64,000 nt of DNA from DASSUW01 sp963835525 (GCA_963835525.1 CAWIFM010000006.1:1-64000), one strand, 5' to 3'; shown: positions 8,983-17,692, counted from the stretch's first letter. Notes: a model not told the origin generated them from the sequence alone. Made by a program: numbers and translations.

Positions 8983-9835
8983 GGACTAGCTCCTCGGCGG
9001 GGGTCTCGACTCGGCAGTCGGGCAGGATGCGCTTGCCCAGGCGGGCGAGCACCTTGCCCGGCCCGACCTCGACGAAGCGGCGCCCCCCGGCCTCGTGCAT
9101 GGCCAGCACGGTCTCGCGCCAGCGCACGGGGCGTGTCAAAACCTTGGTCAACTCGTCGCGCACGTCGTCGAACGGCTGGGTGGTCAGCGACGAGAAGACG
9201 GTGAAGGACGGCTCGTGCAGCTCGGTCTCGTCGAGCGCGGCGCGGAACGGCTCGACGGCCGGCTCCATGCTCGGCGAGTGGAACGCGCCGGCTACGTCGA
9301 CGGCGATCGTGCGGCGGCCGTACTCGCGAGCGGCCTCCTCGGCCGTCTCGAGCTTGTCGCGCGGGCCCGACAGGATGACCTGGCCGGGCGCGTTGTCGTT
9401 GGCGACGGTCACGCCGGCGGCCTCGGCGATCGCCGCAGCCTCCTCCTCGCTCGCGCCCATCAGCGCGAGCATCGAGCCGACGTCGTCGGCCTCGGCCATC
9501 AGCTTGCCGCGGAGCACGACGAGGCGGAGCGCGTCGTCGCGCTCGAGCACGCCGGCAGCGGCGAGCGCGGCCAGCTCGCCGAGCGAGTGGCCGGCGCCGG
9601 CGACGGCCTCGAGCTCGAGCGCGTCCCAGCCGGCGAGGCTGGCGCAGAAGATGGCGGGCTGGGCGAAGCGGGTCGACTCGCCGGCGCGCGGGAACGGGTC
9701 CTCGCCCACGAGCGCCGTCACGCGCTCCAGCAGGTCGGGGACGCGCTCTGCGACGAGCTCTCGCATCTCAGGTGTCTGGCTGCCCTGGCCCGGAAACAGC
9801 GCGACCGGAGCAGTGGGGTCGGTGATCGAGGTCAC
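8975..9835 (-). CDS. fabD: malonyl-CoA:ACP transacylase FabD
   Basis: First gene of the leftward fab operon and intact over its 286 residues. VALFPGQGSQ is the N-terminal signature, GAGHSLGELAAL holds nucleophile Ser84, VAGAFHSPSME holds catalytic His186, and FVEVGPGKVLARL is the conserved C-terminal block. It loads malonyl groups from CoA onto ACP. The start is a GTG at 9835; no ATG lies nearby in frame. Its last 8 bases overlap fabH. It is the only gene of the operon without an evident frameshift. Confidence 0.92.
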   Translation of the reverse strand: MTSITDPTAPVALFPGQGSQTPEMRELVAERVPDLLERVTALVGEDPFPRAGESTRFAQPAIFCASLAGWDALELEAVAGAGHSLGELAALAAAGVLERDDALRLVVLRGKLMAEADDVGSMLALMGASEEEAAAIAEAAGVTVANDNAPGQVILSGPRDKLETAEEAAREYGRRTIAVDVAGAFHSPSMEPAVEPFRAALDETELHEPSFTVFSSLTTQPFDDVRDELTKVLTRPVRWRETVLAMHEAGGRRFVEVGPGKVLARLGKRILPDCRVETPAEELVHA

Positions 9836-9837
9836 AC

Positions 9838-9867
9838 GACCACCATCACCACGCGATACAGGTGGTC
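9838..9867. promoter_or_regulatory. inverted repeat just upstream of fabD
   Basis: GACCACC at 9838-9844 and GGTGGTC at 9861-9867 form a perfect 7-base inverted repeat with a 16-base spacer, immediately before the fabD GTG. It lies in the 119-base gap that must hold the fab operon promoter. It could be an operator for a fatty-acid regulator or a leader hairpin; no known motif is recognised. Confidence 0.35.
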
Positions 9868-9887
9868 ACAGCGTTGGTGCGGTCGAA

Positions 9888-9903
9888 CCCCCCGGCCGGG
9901 GGG
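9888..9903. terminator. 16-base perfect GC palindrome between the response regulator and fabD
   Basis: CCCCCCGGCCGGGGGG is self-complementary (six-base stem with a four-base loop if folded). On the minus strand it lies about 50 bases after the response-regulator stop and before the fab leader, with only two T residues following. Read as a probable GC-type terminator of the upstream two-component operon; a leader structure of the fab mRNA is the alternative. Confidence 0.45.
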
Positions 9904-9954
9904 TGTGCCTCCCCCCGGGGTGATGTTGAGGAATGTTGGGAGAACGCGGGCGGC

Positions 9955-10602
9955 TCAGCTGATCAGGCCGAGACGCTGGGCCTTCTGTACCGCTTCAGCG
10001 CGGTTCCGCACGCCCAGCTTGCGATACAGGGTCGAGGTGTGCTCCTTGACCGTGTGCGGCGACAGGAACAGCGTCCCGGCGATCTCGCGGTTGGTGGCGC
10101 CGCCCGCGATCGCCTCCAGCACCTCGCGCTCGCGCTCGCTCAAAGGCGGGCCCTGCGGCGCCTCGTGCGGCCGGAACACGGTCATGCCGAGACCCACCAT
10201 GCGCACCGCGCCCGCGATGTCCGCCGCCGGCCAGTCCTTGGAGATGAACCCCGCCGCGCCGGCCGCCCGCGCCGCGTTGGGCGAGATGCGGCCCGCGCCG
10301 GAGATCATCAGCACGTTGGTCTGCGGCGAGATCTCGCGCAGGCGCTCGCAGATCTCCGCCCCCGACTCCTGGCCGACGAACAGGTCCACCAGAGCGACGT
10401 GCGGCTCGTAGCGGCGCGTGAGCGCGACCGCCTCCTCCGAGTTGCGGGCGCTGACGCAGCGCTCGACCCACGGCTGCTCGCCCAGCATGAGCCGGAAGCC
10501 CCAGTGCACGACCTCGTGGTCGTCGACGATCAGCACGCGCAGGCGCCGCTCGCCGCCGCCACCCGAGGCGAGGCGGCTCGGGTTGACGTCAGGCGCGGTC
10601 AA
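9955..10602 (-). CDS. LuxR/NarL-family response regulator
   Basis: 215 residues. The receiver domain (about 20-140) has the acidic pair D27/D28, phospho-acceptor D73 in HVALVDLF and K122 in GFISKDW. The C-terminal LuxR-type helix-turn-helix (about 154-210) reads LSEREREVLEAIAGGATNRE and then LFLSPHTVKEHTSTLYRKLG. The gene starts 14 bases inside the upstream histidine-kinase gene, so they form a coupled two-component pair. Target genes are unknown; the fab operon follows directly on the same strand, which makes it one possible target. Confidence 0.88.
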   Translation of the reverse strand: MTAPDVNPSRLASGGGGERRLRVLIVDDHEVVHWGFRLMLGEQPWVERCVSARNSEEAVALTRRYEPHVALVDLFVGQESGAEICERLREISPQTNVLMISGAGRISPNAARAAGAAGFISKDWPAADIAGAVRMVGLGMTVFRPHEAPQGPPLSEREREVLEAIAGGATNREIAGTLFLSPHTVKEHTSTLYRKLGVRNRAEAVQKAQRLGLIS

Positions 10603-11701
10603 CCGGCACCGCCAGTCGGACTCGCCACGTTCCGGGCTCGCGCTCGCCGAACTCGACGATGCCGCCCACCTGCAGTGCCTCCAGCGCCGCCAGCCGCAGC
10701 CCCATGCCGGTCTGCCGCGGCCGGCCCGAGACGCCGTCGTTGGCGACCTCGAGCGTGAGCGTGCCGTCGGTGCGGTCGAGCGTCACCTCGACCTTCGAGG
10801 GCCGCGCGTGCTTGTGCGCGTTGCGGACCGCCTCGGCGAGCACCGACTGCGCGAGCGCCTCGATCGCCCGCGGCACCTCAACGCGCTCGGAGCCGGGCGT
10901 CAGCTTGATCGCCAGGTCCGGATGCTCGCGCCGCAGCCTGCCGACCTCCTCCAGCAGGGTCGTGTGCGTGTCCGGCGCCACGCGGCCGAGCGGGCGCTGC
11001 AGCGCCCGCCGCAGATCGAACAGCGCGGCCTGCAGCTCGGCGGCGATCCGCTCGCGCGCCTCGGGCGACAGCTCGGCCTGGCTGGAGAACACGAGCTGCA
11101 CGCCGAACAGCCGCTGGATCACGCCCTCGTGCACGTCGCGCGCGAGATCGATCCGCTCCTGCAGCTGACGCGCCCGCGCGTGCTGGTTGGTGGCGAGCCG
11201 CGCGTGGGTGGCCAGGGCGGCCGTCTTGCCGAGCGCCCACAGCGCCTGGCGCTCTTTGGCCTTCAGCGGCGCGCTGCCCGGCCCGCGGTCCGACAGGATG
11301 ACCCCGAGCCAGCGGCCGGCGGCCGACATCGGCGTGCAGACCAGCGTCGCCTCGCGGAGCAGGTCGCGGTACTCGTCGGGGACCTCCGGCGTGTCGTCGT
11401 CGCGGACCTCGATCACGCGGTCCTCCTCGAGCGCCTGGCGCGCGATCGGCGCCGACTCGACGGTCAGGTGCGCGTTCTCGAACAGCTCGAGGTCGATCCC
11501 GTAGGCGCCCGCGGCGTGGACCCGGCGGCGCGCGTCGTCGTAGCGGAAGATCACCGCCCGGTCCATCGACGCGACGCGGCACGTCGCCTCGCAGAGGCGG
11601 CTGTAGAAGTCGTCGGTCGAGCCGTCGGCCTCCACGCGCGCCAGGAGCTCGACGAACGTCTCGAGCGCGTCGATCGCAACGGTGGGCTCTGACTGGCTCA
11701 T
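10589..11701 (-). CDS. cytosolic sensor histidine kinase (GAF + HisKA_3-type)
   Basis: 370 residues with no membrane segment. A GAF domain occupies about 25-165 (CRVASMDRAVIFRYD, VCTPMSAAGRWLGVILSDR). LARDVHEGVIQRLFGVQL is the NarX/DegS-type dimerisation-phosphoacceptor helix with His191, and an HATPase domain follows (AVRNAHKHARPSKV with Asn294, TGMGLRLAALEAL glycine box). It partners the overlapping LuxR-type regulator. The GAF ligand is unknown. The start MSQSEP at 11701 is the only suitable ATG. Confidence 0.88.
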   Translation of the reverse strand: MSQSEPTVAIDALETFVELLARVEADGSTDDFYSRLCEATCRVASMDRAVIFRYDDARRRVHAAGAYGIDLELFENAHLTVESAPIARQALEEDRVIEVRDDDTPEVPDEYRDLLREATLVCTPMSAAGRWLGVILSDRGPGSAPLKAKERQALWALGKTAALATHARLATNQHARARQLQERIDLARDVHEGVIQRLFGVQLVFSSQAELSPEARERIAAELQAALFDLRRALQRPLGRVAPDTHTTLLEEVGRLRREHPDLAIKLTPGSERVEVPRAIEALAQSVLAEAVRNAHKHARPSKVEVTLDRTDGTLTLEVANDGVSGRPRQTGMGLRLAALEALQVGGIVEFGEREPGTWRVRLAVPVDRA

Positions 11702-11713
11702 CCAGGTCGGATC

Positions 11714-12742
11714 CTAGCCCTCGGTCAAGCGCAGGACACGATCGTCGGCGTCGTCCGGCGACCCGCGTCCGTCGCGGTTGCTGGTGAGCACGTAGAGCGC
11801 GCCGTCGGGCCCGACGCGGACCGTGCGCAGGCGGCCGTACTCGCCCTCGAGCAGCACCTCGTCCTCGCCGCTGTCGAGGTCGAGCCGCCGGAGCGCCTCG
11901 CCGCGCAGCGTGGCGAAGATGAACTCGCCCTTCCAGAACGTGGCGCCGGACGGCGCGATCGCCTCCTCGTAGACCTTCAGCGGCGCCTTGAAGTCGCCGT
12001 GGCCTGAGCCGTAGACCTCCGGCCAGCCGTAGTTCTCACCCTCGACGATCTCGTTGACCTCGTCGAAGCCCTGCTCGCCGTCGAAGCCGCTCGGACCGTG
12101 CTCGGTCGAGAACATCCGCGCCGTGTCGGGCTGCCAGTCGAAGCCCTGCGGGTTGCGGTGGCCGAGGGAGTAGATCTCGGGCGGCACCGGTCCGCCGCGG
12201 TAGTCGGTCAGCCGCAGGTACTTGCCGTTCAGCGACTGCGGGTCCTGAGCCAGCTCTCCGTTGCCGGCGTCGCCGGTGGCCACGTAGAGCGCGCGGCCGG
12301 GCCCGAAAGCGATCCTGCCCGAGTCGTGGACCGGCCCGGCCTCGATCACGCCGTCGATCAGGCTCGCCTCGCGCGTGAGCCGGTCGCCCTCGAAGCGCCA
12401 GCGCTCGAGCTGCATCCCGTCGCCGGTCGTGAAGTACAGGTACACGAAGGGCTGCGTCTCGAACTCGGGGTCCAGCGCGAGCCCCATCAGGCCGCCCTCG
12501 CCCTCCGCGCTGACCGGCACCTCGGCGACGACGTCGCCGTCGAGGAAGCGGATGCGGCCGGGCCGCTCGGTGACGAGCGCCCGGCCGTCCGGCAGCCAGG
12601 CGATCTCCCACGGGACCTCGAGACCCTCGGCGACGACCTCGACCTCGAGGCCGCCGCGATCCGGCGGCGCGCTCCGCTGCTCCTCCTCGCCGCAGCCGAT
12701 CAGCAGCAGCGCGACGAGCAGCGCTGTCAGTCGAGCGGCCAG
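11714..12742 (-). CDS. PQQ-dependent sugar dehydrogenase lipoprotein (aldose dehydrogenase-like)
   Basis: About 340 residues. The N-terminus LTALLVALLLIGCG is a signal with lipobox LIGC, so the mature protein is probably lipid-anchored. The rest is the six-bladed YliI/Gdh propeller: VPWEIAWLPDGRALVTERPG, GLMGLALDPEF, GHRNPQGFDWQ (the family's HRNPQG motif), STEHGPSGFDG, ENYGWPEV and YVLTSNRDGRG. It would oxidise aldose sugars with PQQ as cofactor. No ATG, GTG or TTG exists between the upstream gene's frame and the signal peptide; CTG at 12742 (or 12730) inside the end of the GCS2 gene is the likely start. Confidence 0.8.
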   Translation of the reverse strand: MAARLTALLVALLLIGCGEEEQRSAPPDRGGLEVEVVAEGLEVPWEIAWLPDGRALVTERPGRIRFLDGDVVAEVPVSAEGEGGLMGLALDPEFETQPFVYLYFTTGDGMQLERWRFEGDRLTREASLIDGVIEAGPVHDSGRIAFGPGRALYVATGDAGNGELAQDPQSLNGKYLRLTDYRGGPVPPEIYSLGHRNPQGFDWQPDTARMFSTEHGPSGFDGEQGFDEVNEIVEGENYGWPEVYGSGHGDFKAPLKVYEEAIAPSGATFWKGEFIFATLRGEALRRLDLDSGEDEVLLEGEYGRLRTVRVGPDGALYVLTSNRDGRGSPDDADDRVLRLTEG

Positions 12743-14199
12743 GTGTGGACCGGCTCGTTGGAGTGCATGTGCTCGCGGTAGCGCACGGTCATCTCGCGCA
12801 GGGCGTCGAAGCGGTCGAGCCGGTCGTAGAGCCGGTGGAACGTGCCCGCCATCCATGTCGCCCCATTACGGCCCTCGACGCAGCGGCGTTCCACGATCCC
12901 GAGCAGGCGGTCGCGGTCGGCCGCGTCGACGCCCCAGCGCTCGAGTCCGTCGTACGCCATCGGGAGCAGCTTGCGCAGCACGAGCTCCGCGACGGGCACC
13001 TCGCCGACGCCCGGCCAGTACACGCGGGCGTCGATGCCCTCGCGCGCGCCCGCGTGGAAGTTCGCCTCGGCGGCCGAGAACGACATCTGCGTCCACAGCG
13101 GTCGGTCTTCGTCGGCCAGGACGCGCACGAGCCCGTAGTAGAGGGCGGCGTTGGCCAGCGTGTCGACCACCGTCGGGCCGGCCGGGAGCACGCGGTTCTC
13201 GACCCGCAGGTGCGGGCGGCCGCGGACGACGTCGTAGATCGGGCGGTTCCAGCGGTAGATCGTGCCGTTGTGCAGCCGCAGCTCCTGCAGCCGCGGCGTG
13301 TCGCCGCGCTCGAGCACCTCCTCCGGCTCCTCGTCCTCGACCACCGGCAGCAGCGAGGGGAAGAAGCGGACGTTCTCCTCGAAGAGGTCGAAGATGGAGG
13401 TGATCCAGCGCTCGCCGAACCACACGCGCGGGCGCACGCCCTGCGCCTTGAGCTCCTCCGAGCGGGTGTCGGTCGCCTGCTCGAAGAGAGCGATCCGCGT
13501 CTCCCGCCACAGCTCGCGCCCGAAGAAGAACGGCGAGTTGGCGCCCACCGCGAGCTGGATGCCGGCGATGCACTGGGCCGCGTTCCAGTGGTTGGCGAAC
13601 TTGCTCGGGTCGACGAGCTGGTGGAGCTGCACGCTCGTGCACGCCGCCTCCGGCGCGATCGTGTCCGCGTAGACGGACAGCCGCTCGACGCCGTCGATGG
13701 CCAGGTGCAGGTCCTCGCCGCGGGCGGCGAAGATCTGCTCGTTGAGCAGCTCGTAGCGCGGGTTGGCGGTCAGCACGGAGCCGCTGAGCTGGTCCTCACT
13801 GAGCGTCGGCAGGATGCCCACCATCACTAGCCGCGTGTGCGCCTTCTGCGCGCCCTCCTCGGCGTGGTTGAGGCTTTTGCGCACCGCGTCCTCGAGGTCG
13901 CTGAAGAGACCTCCCTCGAGGGTGGCCGGCGGGATGTTGATCTCGATGTTGAACTGGGCCAGCTCGGTCTGCCAGGCCGGGTCGGCGATCATCTCCAGCA
14001 CGTGCTGGTTGGCCAGCGCGGGGTCGCCGGTCTCCTCGGTGATGTTGAGCTCGATCTCCAGCCCGATCGAGCGGCGGTCGCCGTCGAACCGCGCCTCGGA
14101 GAGCATGCGGGCGAACACGTCAAGGCACCGCTTCACCTTCTCGCGGTAGCGCTTGCGGTCCTCACCGGTAAAGACGGTGGCGGCGACCTCGTCCCCCAC
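12727..14199 (-). CDS. glutamate-cysteine ligase family 2 (GCS2/YbdK-like) protein
   Basis: 490 residues. RRSIGLEIELNITEETGDPA is the N-terminal ATP/glutamate site of GCS2 enzymes. FNIEINIPP, DTIAPEAACTSVQLHQLVDP, VGANSPFFFGRELWRETRIA and LRVENRVLPAGPTVVD are successive conserved blocks of the carboxylate-amine ligase fold. Family members join glutamate to cysteine or a similar amine; the true substrate here cannot be read from sequence. The next gene (PQQ dehydrogenase) starts inside its last codons. The start MGDEVAATVF follows the AraC gene by only 10 bases on the same strand. Confidence 0.82.
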   Translation of the reverse strand: MGDEVAATVFTGEDRKRYREKVKRCLDVFARMLSEARFDGDRRSIGLEIELNITEETGDPALANQHVLEMIADPAWQTELAQFNIEINIPPATLEGGLFSDLEDAVRKSLNHAEEGAQKAHTRLVMVGILPTLSEDQLSGSVLTANPRYELLNEQIFAARGEDLHLAIDGVERLSVYADTIAPEAACTSVQLHQLVDPSKFANHWNAAQCIAGIQLAVGANSPFFFGRELWRETRIALFEQATDTRSEELKAQGVRPRVWFGERWITSIFDLFEENVRFFPSLLPVVEDEEPEEVLERGDTPRLQELRLHNGTIYRWNRPIYDVVRGRPHLRVENRVLPAGPTVVDTLANAALYYGLVRVLADEDRPLWTQMSFSAAEANFHAGAREGIDARVYWPGVGEVPVAELVLRKLLPMAYDGLERWGVDAADRDRLLGIVERRCVEGRNGATWMAGTFHRLYDRLDRFDALREMTVRYREHMHSNEPVHTWPLD

Positions 14200-14209
14200 G
14201 CTGCGGATA

Positions 14210-15097
14210 CTACGCGTACGGAGGGAGAGCCCGCTTGCGCACGCAGGACGGCGGGACGCCGAAGGCGCGGTGGAAGCTCGCCGTGAGGTGGCTGTGGCTC
14301 GAGAAGCCGACGGCGCGGGCGATCACGGCCAGGTCCTCGTCGCCCGCACCTAGCCGCTCGAGCGCGGCGCGCAGGCGCAGGTGCGTGCGGTACTCGTGCA
14401 GCGTGTAGCCGGTCTGGCGCCGGAACGAGCGTGCGAGGTGGAACGGCGAGACGTTGACGGCGCGGCCGACCTCCTCCAGCGTGAGGTGCTCGGTGAAGCG
14501 CGCGCTCAGCAGCGCCTTGGCGTCCTCGACCATGACCGGCTGGCGGCGCCGCCGGCGCGGCGGGCGCTCGTCGAACGCGAAGGCGCCGGTCACCGTGGCG
14601 TGCCCGAGCCGCAGCAGCTGCTCCTCCACGGCCAGGTCGTCGGCGCCCGAGCTGAGCGCCCGCGCGATCGCGCGCGCGGTCAGGTACGGACGCGGGAGGA
14701 GCTTGCCGAGCTGGTCCGGGAAGCGCGCGCCGCGCACCCACTCCTCCATCGTGTCCTCGCCGACGACCATGAAGTGGTTGCGGTCGCCGTAGCCGTTGAA
14801 GCGGCGGCGGCGGAAGACGTCGCCCGAGTTGAAGAACACCGCATGGTTGGGGCCGGCAAGCGTGGGCTCGCGGCCCTGGACGCTGATCCACACGGGCGTG
14901 GCCGGGAACACGATGTGCGCGACCTCGCCCACGAAGTTGTCCAGCGACCAGCGCACGTCGTCCGGCGCGCACCAGAACGTGCCGAGCGAGACCACCGGGC
15001 TCAGGTACAGCGGCGCGATGCGGACCCGATCTCCCTCACCGGCATGCCAGGTGGCGAGGCGCAACGGTCGCGGCGCGGGTTCGGCCAGGACGGCCAT
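14210..15097 (-). CDS. AraC-family transcriptional regulator
   Basis: 295 residues. The N-terminal half is a cupin-like sensing domain (PVVSLGTFWCAPDDVRWS, HAVFFNSGDVFRRRRFNGYG). The C-terminal 100 residues are the paired AraC helix-turn-helix: LTLEEVGRAVNVSPFHLARS, FRRQTGYTLHEYRTHLRLRA and AVGFSSHSHLTASFHRAFGV. It precedes the GCS2 gene in the same direction with a 10-base gap, so it may control that operon. Inducer unknown. Confidence 0.85.
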   Translation of the reverse strand: MAVLAEPAPRPLRLATWHAGEGDRVRIAPLYLSPVVSLGTFWCAPDDVRWSLDNFVGEVAHIVFPATPVWISVQGREPTLAGPNHAVFFNSGDVFRRRRFNGYGDRNHFMVVGEDTMEEWVRGARFPDQLGKLLPRPYLTARAIARALSSGADDLAVEEQLLRLGHATVTGAFAFDERPPRRRRRQPVMVEDAKALLSARFTEHLTLEEVGRAVNVSPFHLARSFRRQTGYTLHEYRTHLRLRAALERLGAGDEDLAVIARAVGFSSHSHLTASFHRAFGVPPSCVRKRALPPYA

Positions 15098-15168
15098 CGG
15101 GGCGATCGTAAGTCAGTCCCGGCGGCGACCGGAACCCACGGACGCACCGGAGAGTGAGCCGGTTACGC

Positions 15169-16269
15169 CTAGGCGACCGCGGGCGCGACGAGCAGCTCTT
15201 CGGTGGGCCGGTCCTCGAGCGTCTCTTCGTCGCCGGTGACCAGCTCGGCGGCGCGGACGAGGTCGGCCGCGGCGGAGCGCACCTGCCCGCGCACGAGGAT
15301 GAGGTCGGTGCTCGCCTCCGGGATCGCGGCGGCGCCGGCGGCGGCCTGGACGGCCAGCCGGCGGGCGGGCTCGGCGTGCTGCGGCGCGTCGTAGGAGGCG
15401 GCCAGCTCCCAGACGGAGCTCGAGAGGTCGCGTACGGAGGCGGGCAGGGCCTCCGGCACCTCCTCTTCGTCGCGCACGAGGGTGATCACGTGGCGGGCGA
15501 GCACGCGCGTGTTGCGGACCGCGTAGTCGACCTGCGGGATGCTGCGGGCGTAGCGGTCGAGCAGAGCGCGCGAGGAGCGACGTGGCGGCGTGAACTTGGC
15601 GGTCTCCTGGCCGGTGCTGACCTCCTCCTCGACCTCGCGGATCATCTCGTCGATGCCGCGAGCGTCGATCAGCGCGCGCTCGGCGGCGCCGGGGTCGCGC
15701 GCCTCGAGCGCGGTCGCGATCCGCTCGAGCGCGCGCCCGAGCTCCACGAACATCGCCTGGGCGAGGCGACCGGGGGCCAGCGCCGGGTCGGGCGGGAAGA
15801 GGAACGAGCTGACAGCGAGCGCGACGGCGCCGCCGATGGCGCCCTCGGCGATGCGGGTCGCCGAGAAGCCGCCCTCGGCCGCGCCGGGGTCGAGCGCGAC
15901 GAGCAGGATGGCGGAGACGGCCGACTCGACGACGACGATCTCGCCGGCGCCGAGCACGGTGGCCGCCGTCATGGCGAGCACGACGAGCACGGCGATCTGC
16001 CAGGCGCCGGTGCCGATGACGGAGATGAGCAGCGTGGCGATGGTGATGCCGAGCACGACGCCGCCGACGAGTTGGAAGGCGCGGCCGGTGCGCTGGCCGT
16101 GCGTGACGCCGACGGCGATCACGGCGGCGATCGCAGCGAAGGCGGGGCGCGGGTCGGGCAGCAGCGCGGTCGCGAGCAGCCACGCGGCCATCGCGGCCGT
16201 CGCGTTCTGCACGATCGGCAGCATGCGTCCGCGCAGGCGCGAGCGTGCGTTGTCGAGGAGACGGATCAT
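15169..16269 (-). CDS. FUSC-family membrane protein (aromatic-acid-exporter-like)
   Basis: 366 residues. The first 170 contain five or six hydrophobic helices (MAAWLLATALLPD, FAAIAAVIAVGVTHG, LVGGVVLGITIATLLISV, IAVLVVLAMTAATVLGA, GGAVALAVSSFLF). The remainder is a soluble, helical region rich in Ala and Glu. This order fits half-size FUSC/ArAE proteins that form efflux pores for aromatic acids. The first helix RGRMLPIVQNATAAMAAWLL is the conserved opening of the family. No partner membrane-fusion protein is nearby. It is divergent from the alcohol dehydrogenase gene. Confidence 0.75.
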   Translation of the reverse strand: MIRLLDNARSRLRGRMLPIVQNATAAMAAWLLATALLPDPRPAFAAIAAVIAVGVTHGQRTGRAFQLVGGVVLGITIATLLISVIGTGAWQIAVLVVLAMTAATVLGAGEIVVVESAVSAILLVALDPGAAEGGFSATRIAEGAIGGAVALAVSSFLFPPDPALAPGRLAQAMFVELGRALERIATALEARDPGAAERALIDARGIDEMIREVEEEVSTGQETAKFTPPRRSSRALLDRYARSIPQVDYAVRNTRVLARHVITLVRDEEEVPEALPASVRDLSSSVWELAASYDAPQHAEPARRLAVQAAAGAAAIPEASTDLILVRGQVRSAAADLVRAAELVTGDEETLEDRPTEELLVAPAVA

Positions 16270-16323
16270 CCACTACTGATCTTCGGCGGTCATGGCCTGA
16301 TATGTGATTGAGAGTTGTTGACC

Positions 16324-16337
16324 GTGACTGATGTCAC
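16324..16337. promoter_or_regulatory. GTGAC-N4-GTCAC operator candidate
   Basis: A perfect inverted repeat GTGAC-TGAT-GTCAC in the 77-base divergent region between the FUSC gene (ends upstream at 16269) and the alcohol dehydrogenase (start 16347). TTGACC just before it could be a -35 box. The size and symmetry suit a dimeric repressor; the regulator is not identified. Confidence 0.35.
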
Positions 16338-16346
16338 ACTCGCCCG

Positions 16347-17372
16347 ATGAGAGCCGCCGTGGTGCGCGCCTTCGGCGAGCCGGCGGCAGTCGAGACCGTC
16401 CCGGACGCTTCGCCGCCCGCCGACGGCGTCGTGGTCGCCGTGCGCGCGACCGGCGTCTGCCGCAGCGACTGGCACGGCTGGATGGGCCACGATCCGGCGA
16501 TCTCGCTCCCGCACGTGCCGGGCCACGAGCTGGCCGGCGAGGTGGCGGAGGTGGGCCCCGAGGTCCGCGGCTTCGCCGTCGGCGACCGCGTGACGGTGCC
16601 GTTCTGCTGCGGCTGCGGGCGCTGCGAGCCGTGCCGCCACGGCTGGACGCAGATCTGCGACGCCGACTTCCAGCCCGGCTTCACCGCCTGGGGCTCGTTC
16701 GCCGAGCTCGTCGCGCTCCCGCGCGCGGACCTCAACCTCGTCCGCCTCCCGGACTCGCTCGGCTTCGTCGAGGCCGCGTCGCTCGGCTGCCGGTTCATGA
16801 CCGCCTTCGCGGCGCTGAGCGACGTGCGCGCCGGCGACTGGGTCACGGTCCACGGCTGCGGCGGCCTCGGCCTCTCGGCGGTCATGATCGCCCGCGCGCT
16901 CGGCGCCACCGTCGTCGCCGTCGACATCGATCCCGCGACCTTGCAACTCGCCGGCTCCCTCGGCGCCGCGCACACGATCGACGGGAGCGAGCACGATCCC
17001 GTCGCGCTCGTCCACGAGCTCACGCGAGGCGGCGCCCACGTCTCGCTCGACGCGCTCGGCAGCGCGATCACCTGCCGCAACTCGATCCTCTCCCTCCGCA
17101 AGCGCGGCCGCCACGTGCAGGTCGGCCTGATGCTCGAGGACGACCGCGAGACCGCGATCCCGATGGCCCGCGTGATCGCCTACGAGCTCTCGCTGCGCGG
17201 CGTCCACGGCATGGCCGTCGGCCGCTACGACGCGCTGCTGCGCCTGGTCGAGTCGGGCGCCGTCGAGCCGGGCCGCCTCATCGGCCGCACGATCGGCCTG
17301 GACGACGCCGGCGCCGAGCTGGCCGCCATGGGTTCGTTCGCCCAGCGGGGGGTAACGGTCATCGAGCCGTGA
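16347..17372 (+). CDS. zinc-dependent alcohol dehydrogenase (MDR family)
   Basis: 341 residues of a GroES-like plus Rossmann alcohol dehydrogenase. Catalytic zinc ligands are C38 (GVCRSDWHGW) and H60/E61 (VPGHELAG). Structural zinc cysteines C90, C93, C96 and C104 are all present (CGCGRCEPC...C). VTVHGCGGLGLSAVMIARALG is the NAD(P) loop and VVAVDID the acidic end of its second strand, which suggests NAD preference. ITCRNSILSLRKRGRHVQVG is a conserved MDR block. The alcohol substrate is unknown. The stop codon overlaps the next gene's GTG. Confidence 0.88.
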   Translation: MRAAVVRAFGEPAAVETVPDASPPADGVVVAVRATGVCRSDWHGWMGHDPAISLPHVPGHELAGEVAEVGPEVRGFAVGDRVTVPFCCGCGRCEPCRHGWTQICDADFQPGFTAWGSFAELVALPRADLNLVRLPDSLGFVEAASLGCRFMTAFAALSDVRAGDWVTVHGCGGLGLSAVMIARALGATVVAVDIDPATLQLAGSLGAAHTIDGSEHDPVALVHELTRGGAHVSLDALGSAITCRNSILSLRKRGRHVQVGLMLEDDRETAIPMARVIAYELSLRGVHGMAVGRYDALLRLVESGAVEPGRLIGRTIGLDDAGAELAAMGSFAQRGVTVIEP

Positions 17373-17692
17373 AAGCGCTCGCCCTTGTCGTCCTCGTGCT
17401 CGGCTTCCTCGTCGTCTGGCAGGCGTGGCCCGTCGACCCCGACCTCGAGGCCGTCTGCCCGCCGTTCGGCGAGACCGAGAGCTACACGATCGAGCCGGCC
17501 TGGTGGCCGCCCGGCGGCATGAAGTGCACGGTCGGCGACAACTCGACCAAGACGACGTACCCATGGCGCGAGTACCTGGCCGTCGTCCTCCTCGCGCTCG
17601 CCGTCCTCGTGCTGCGCCCGCGGCCACTCCGCCTGCTGGCTTCGTTCGCCCTCGTCCTCGCCGCCTTCGCGGTTTTCTTCGGCTTCGTCTAG
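17369..17692 (+). CDS. small membrane protein of unknown function
   Basis: 107 residues starting with the GTG of a GTGA overlap with the alcohol dehydrogenase stop, so the two are cotranscribed. KALALVVLVLGFLVVWQAW is an N-terminal helix. A short outside loop has two Cys (EAVCPPFGETE, GGMKCTVGD). Then come two further hydrophobic stretches (YLAVVLLALAVLVL and LLASFALVLAAFAVFFGFV). I do not recognise a family. The stop TAG shares a CTAG with the convergent lipoprotein gene. Confidence 0.6.
   Translation: MKALALVVLVLGFLVVWQAWPVDPDLEAVCPPFGETESYTIEPAWWPPGGMKCTVGDNSTKTTYPWREYLAVVLLALAVLVLRPRPLRLLASFALVLAAFAVFFGFV

Noticed and set aside
16281..16310. Short leader peptide frame (MTAEDQ) before the FUSC gene
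   Set aside because: Only six codons, no ribosome site and no attenuator-like structure.
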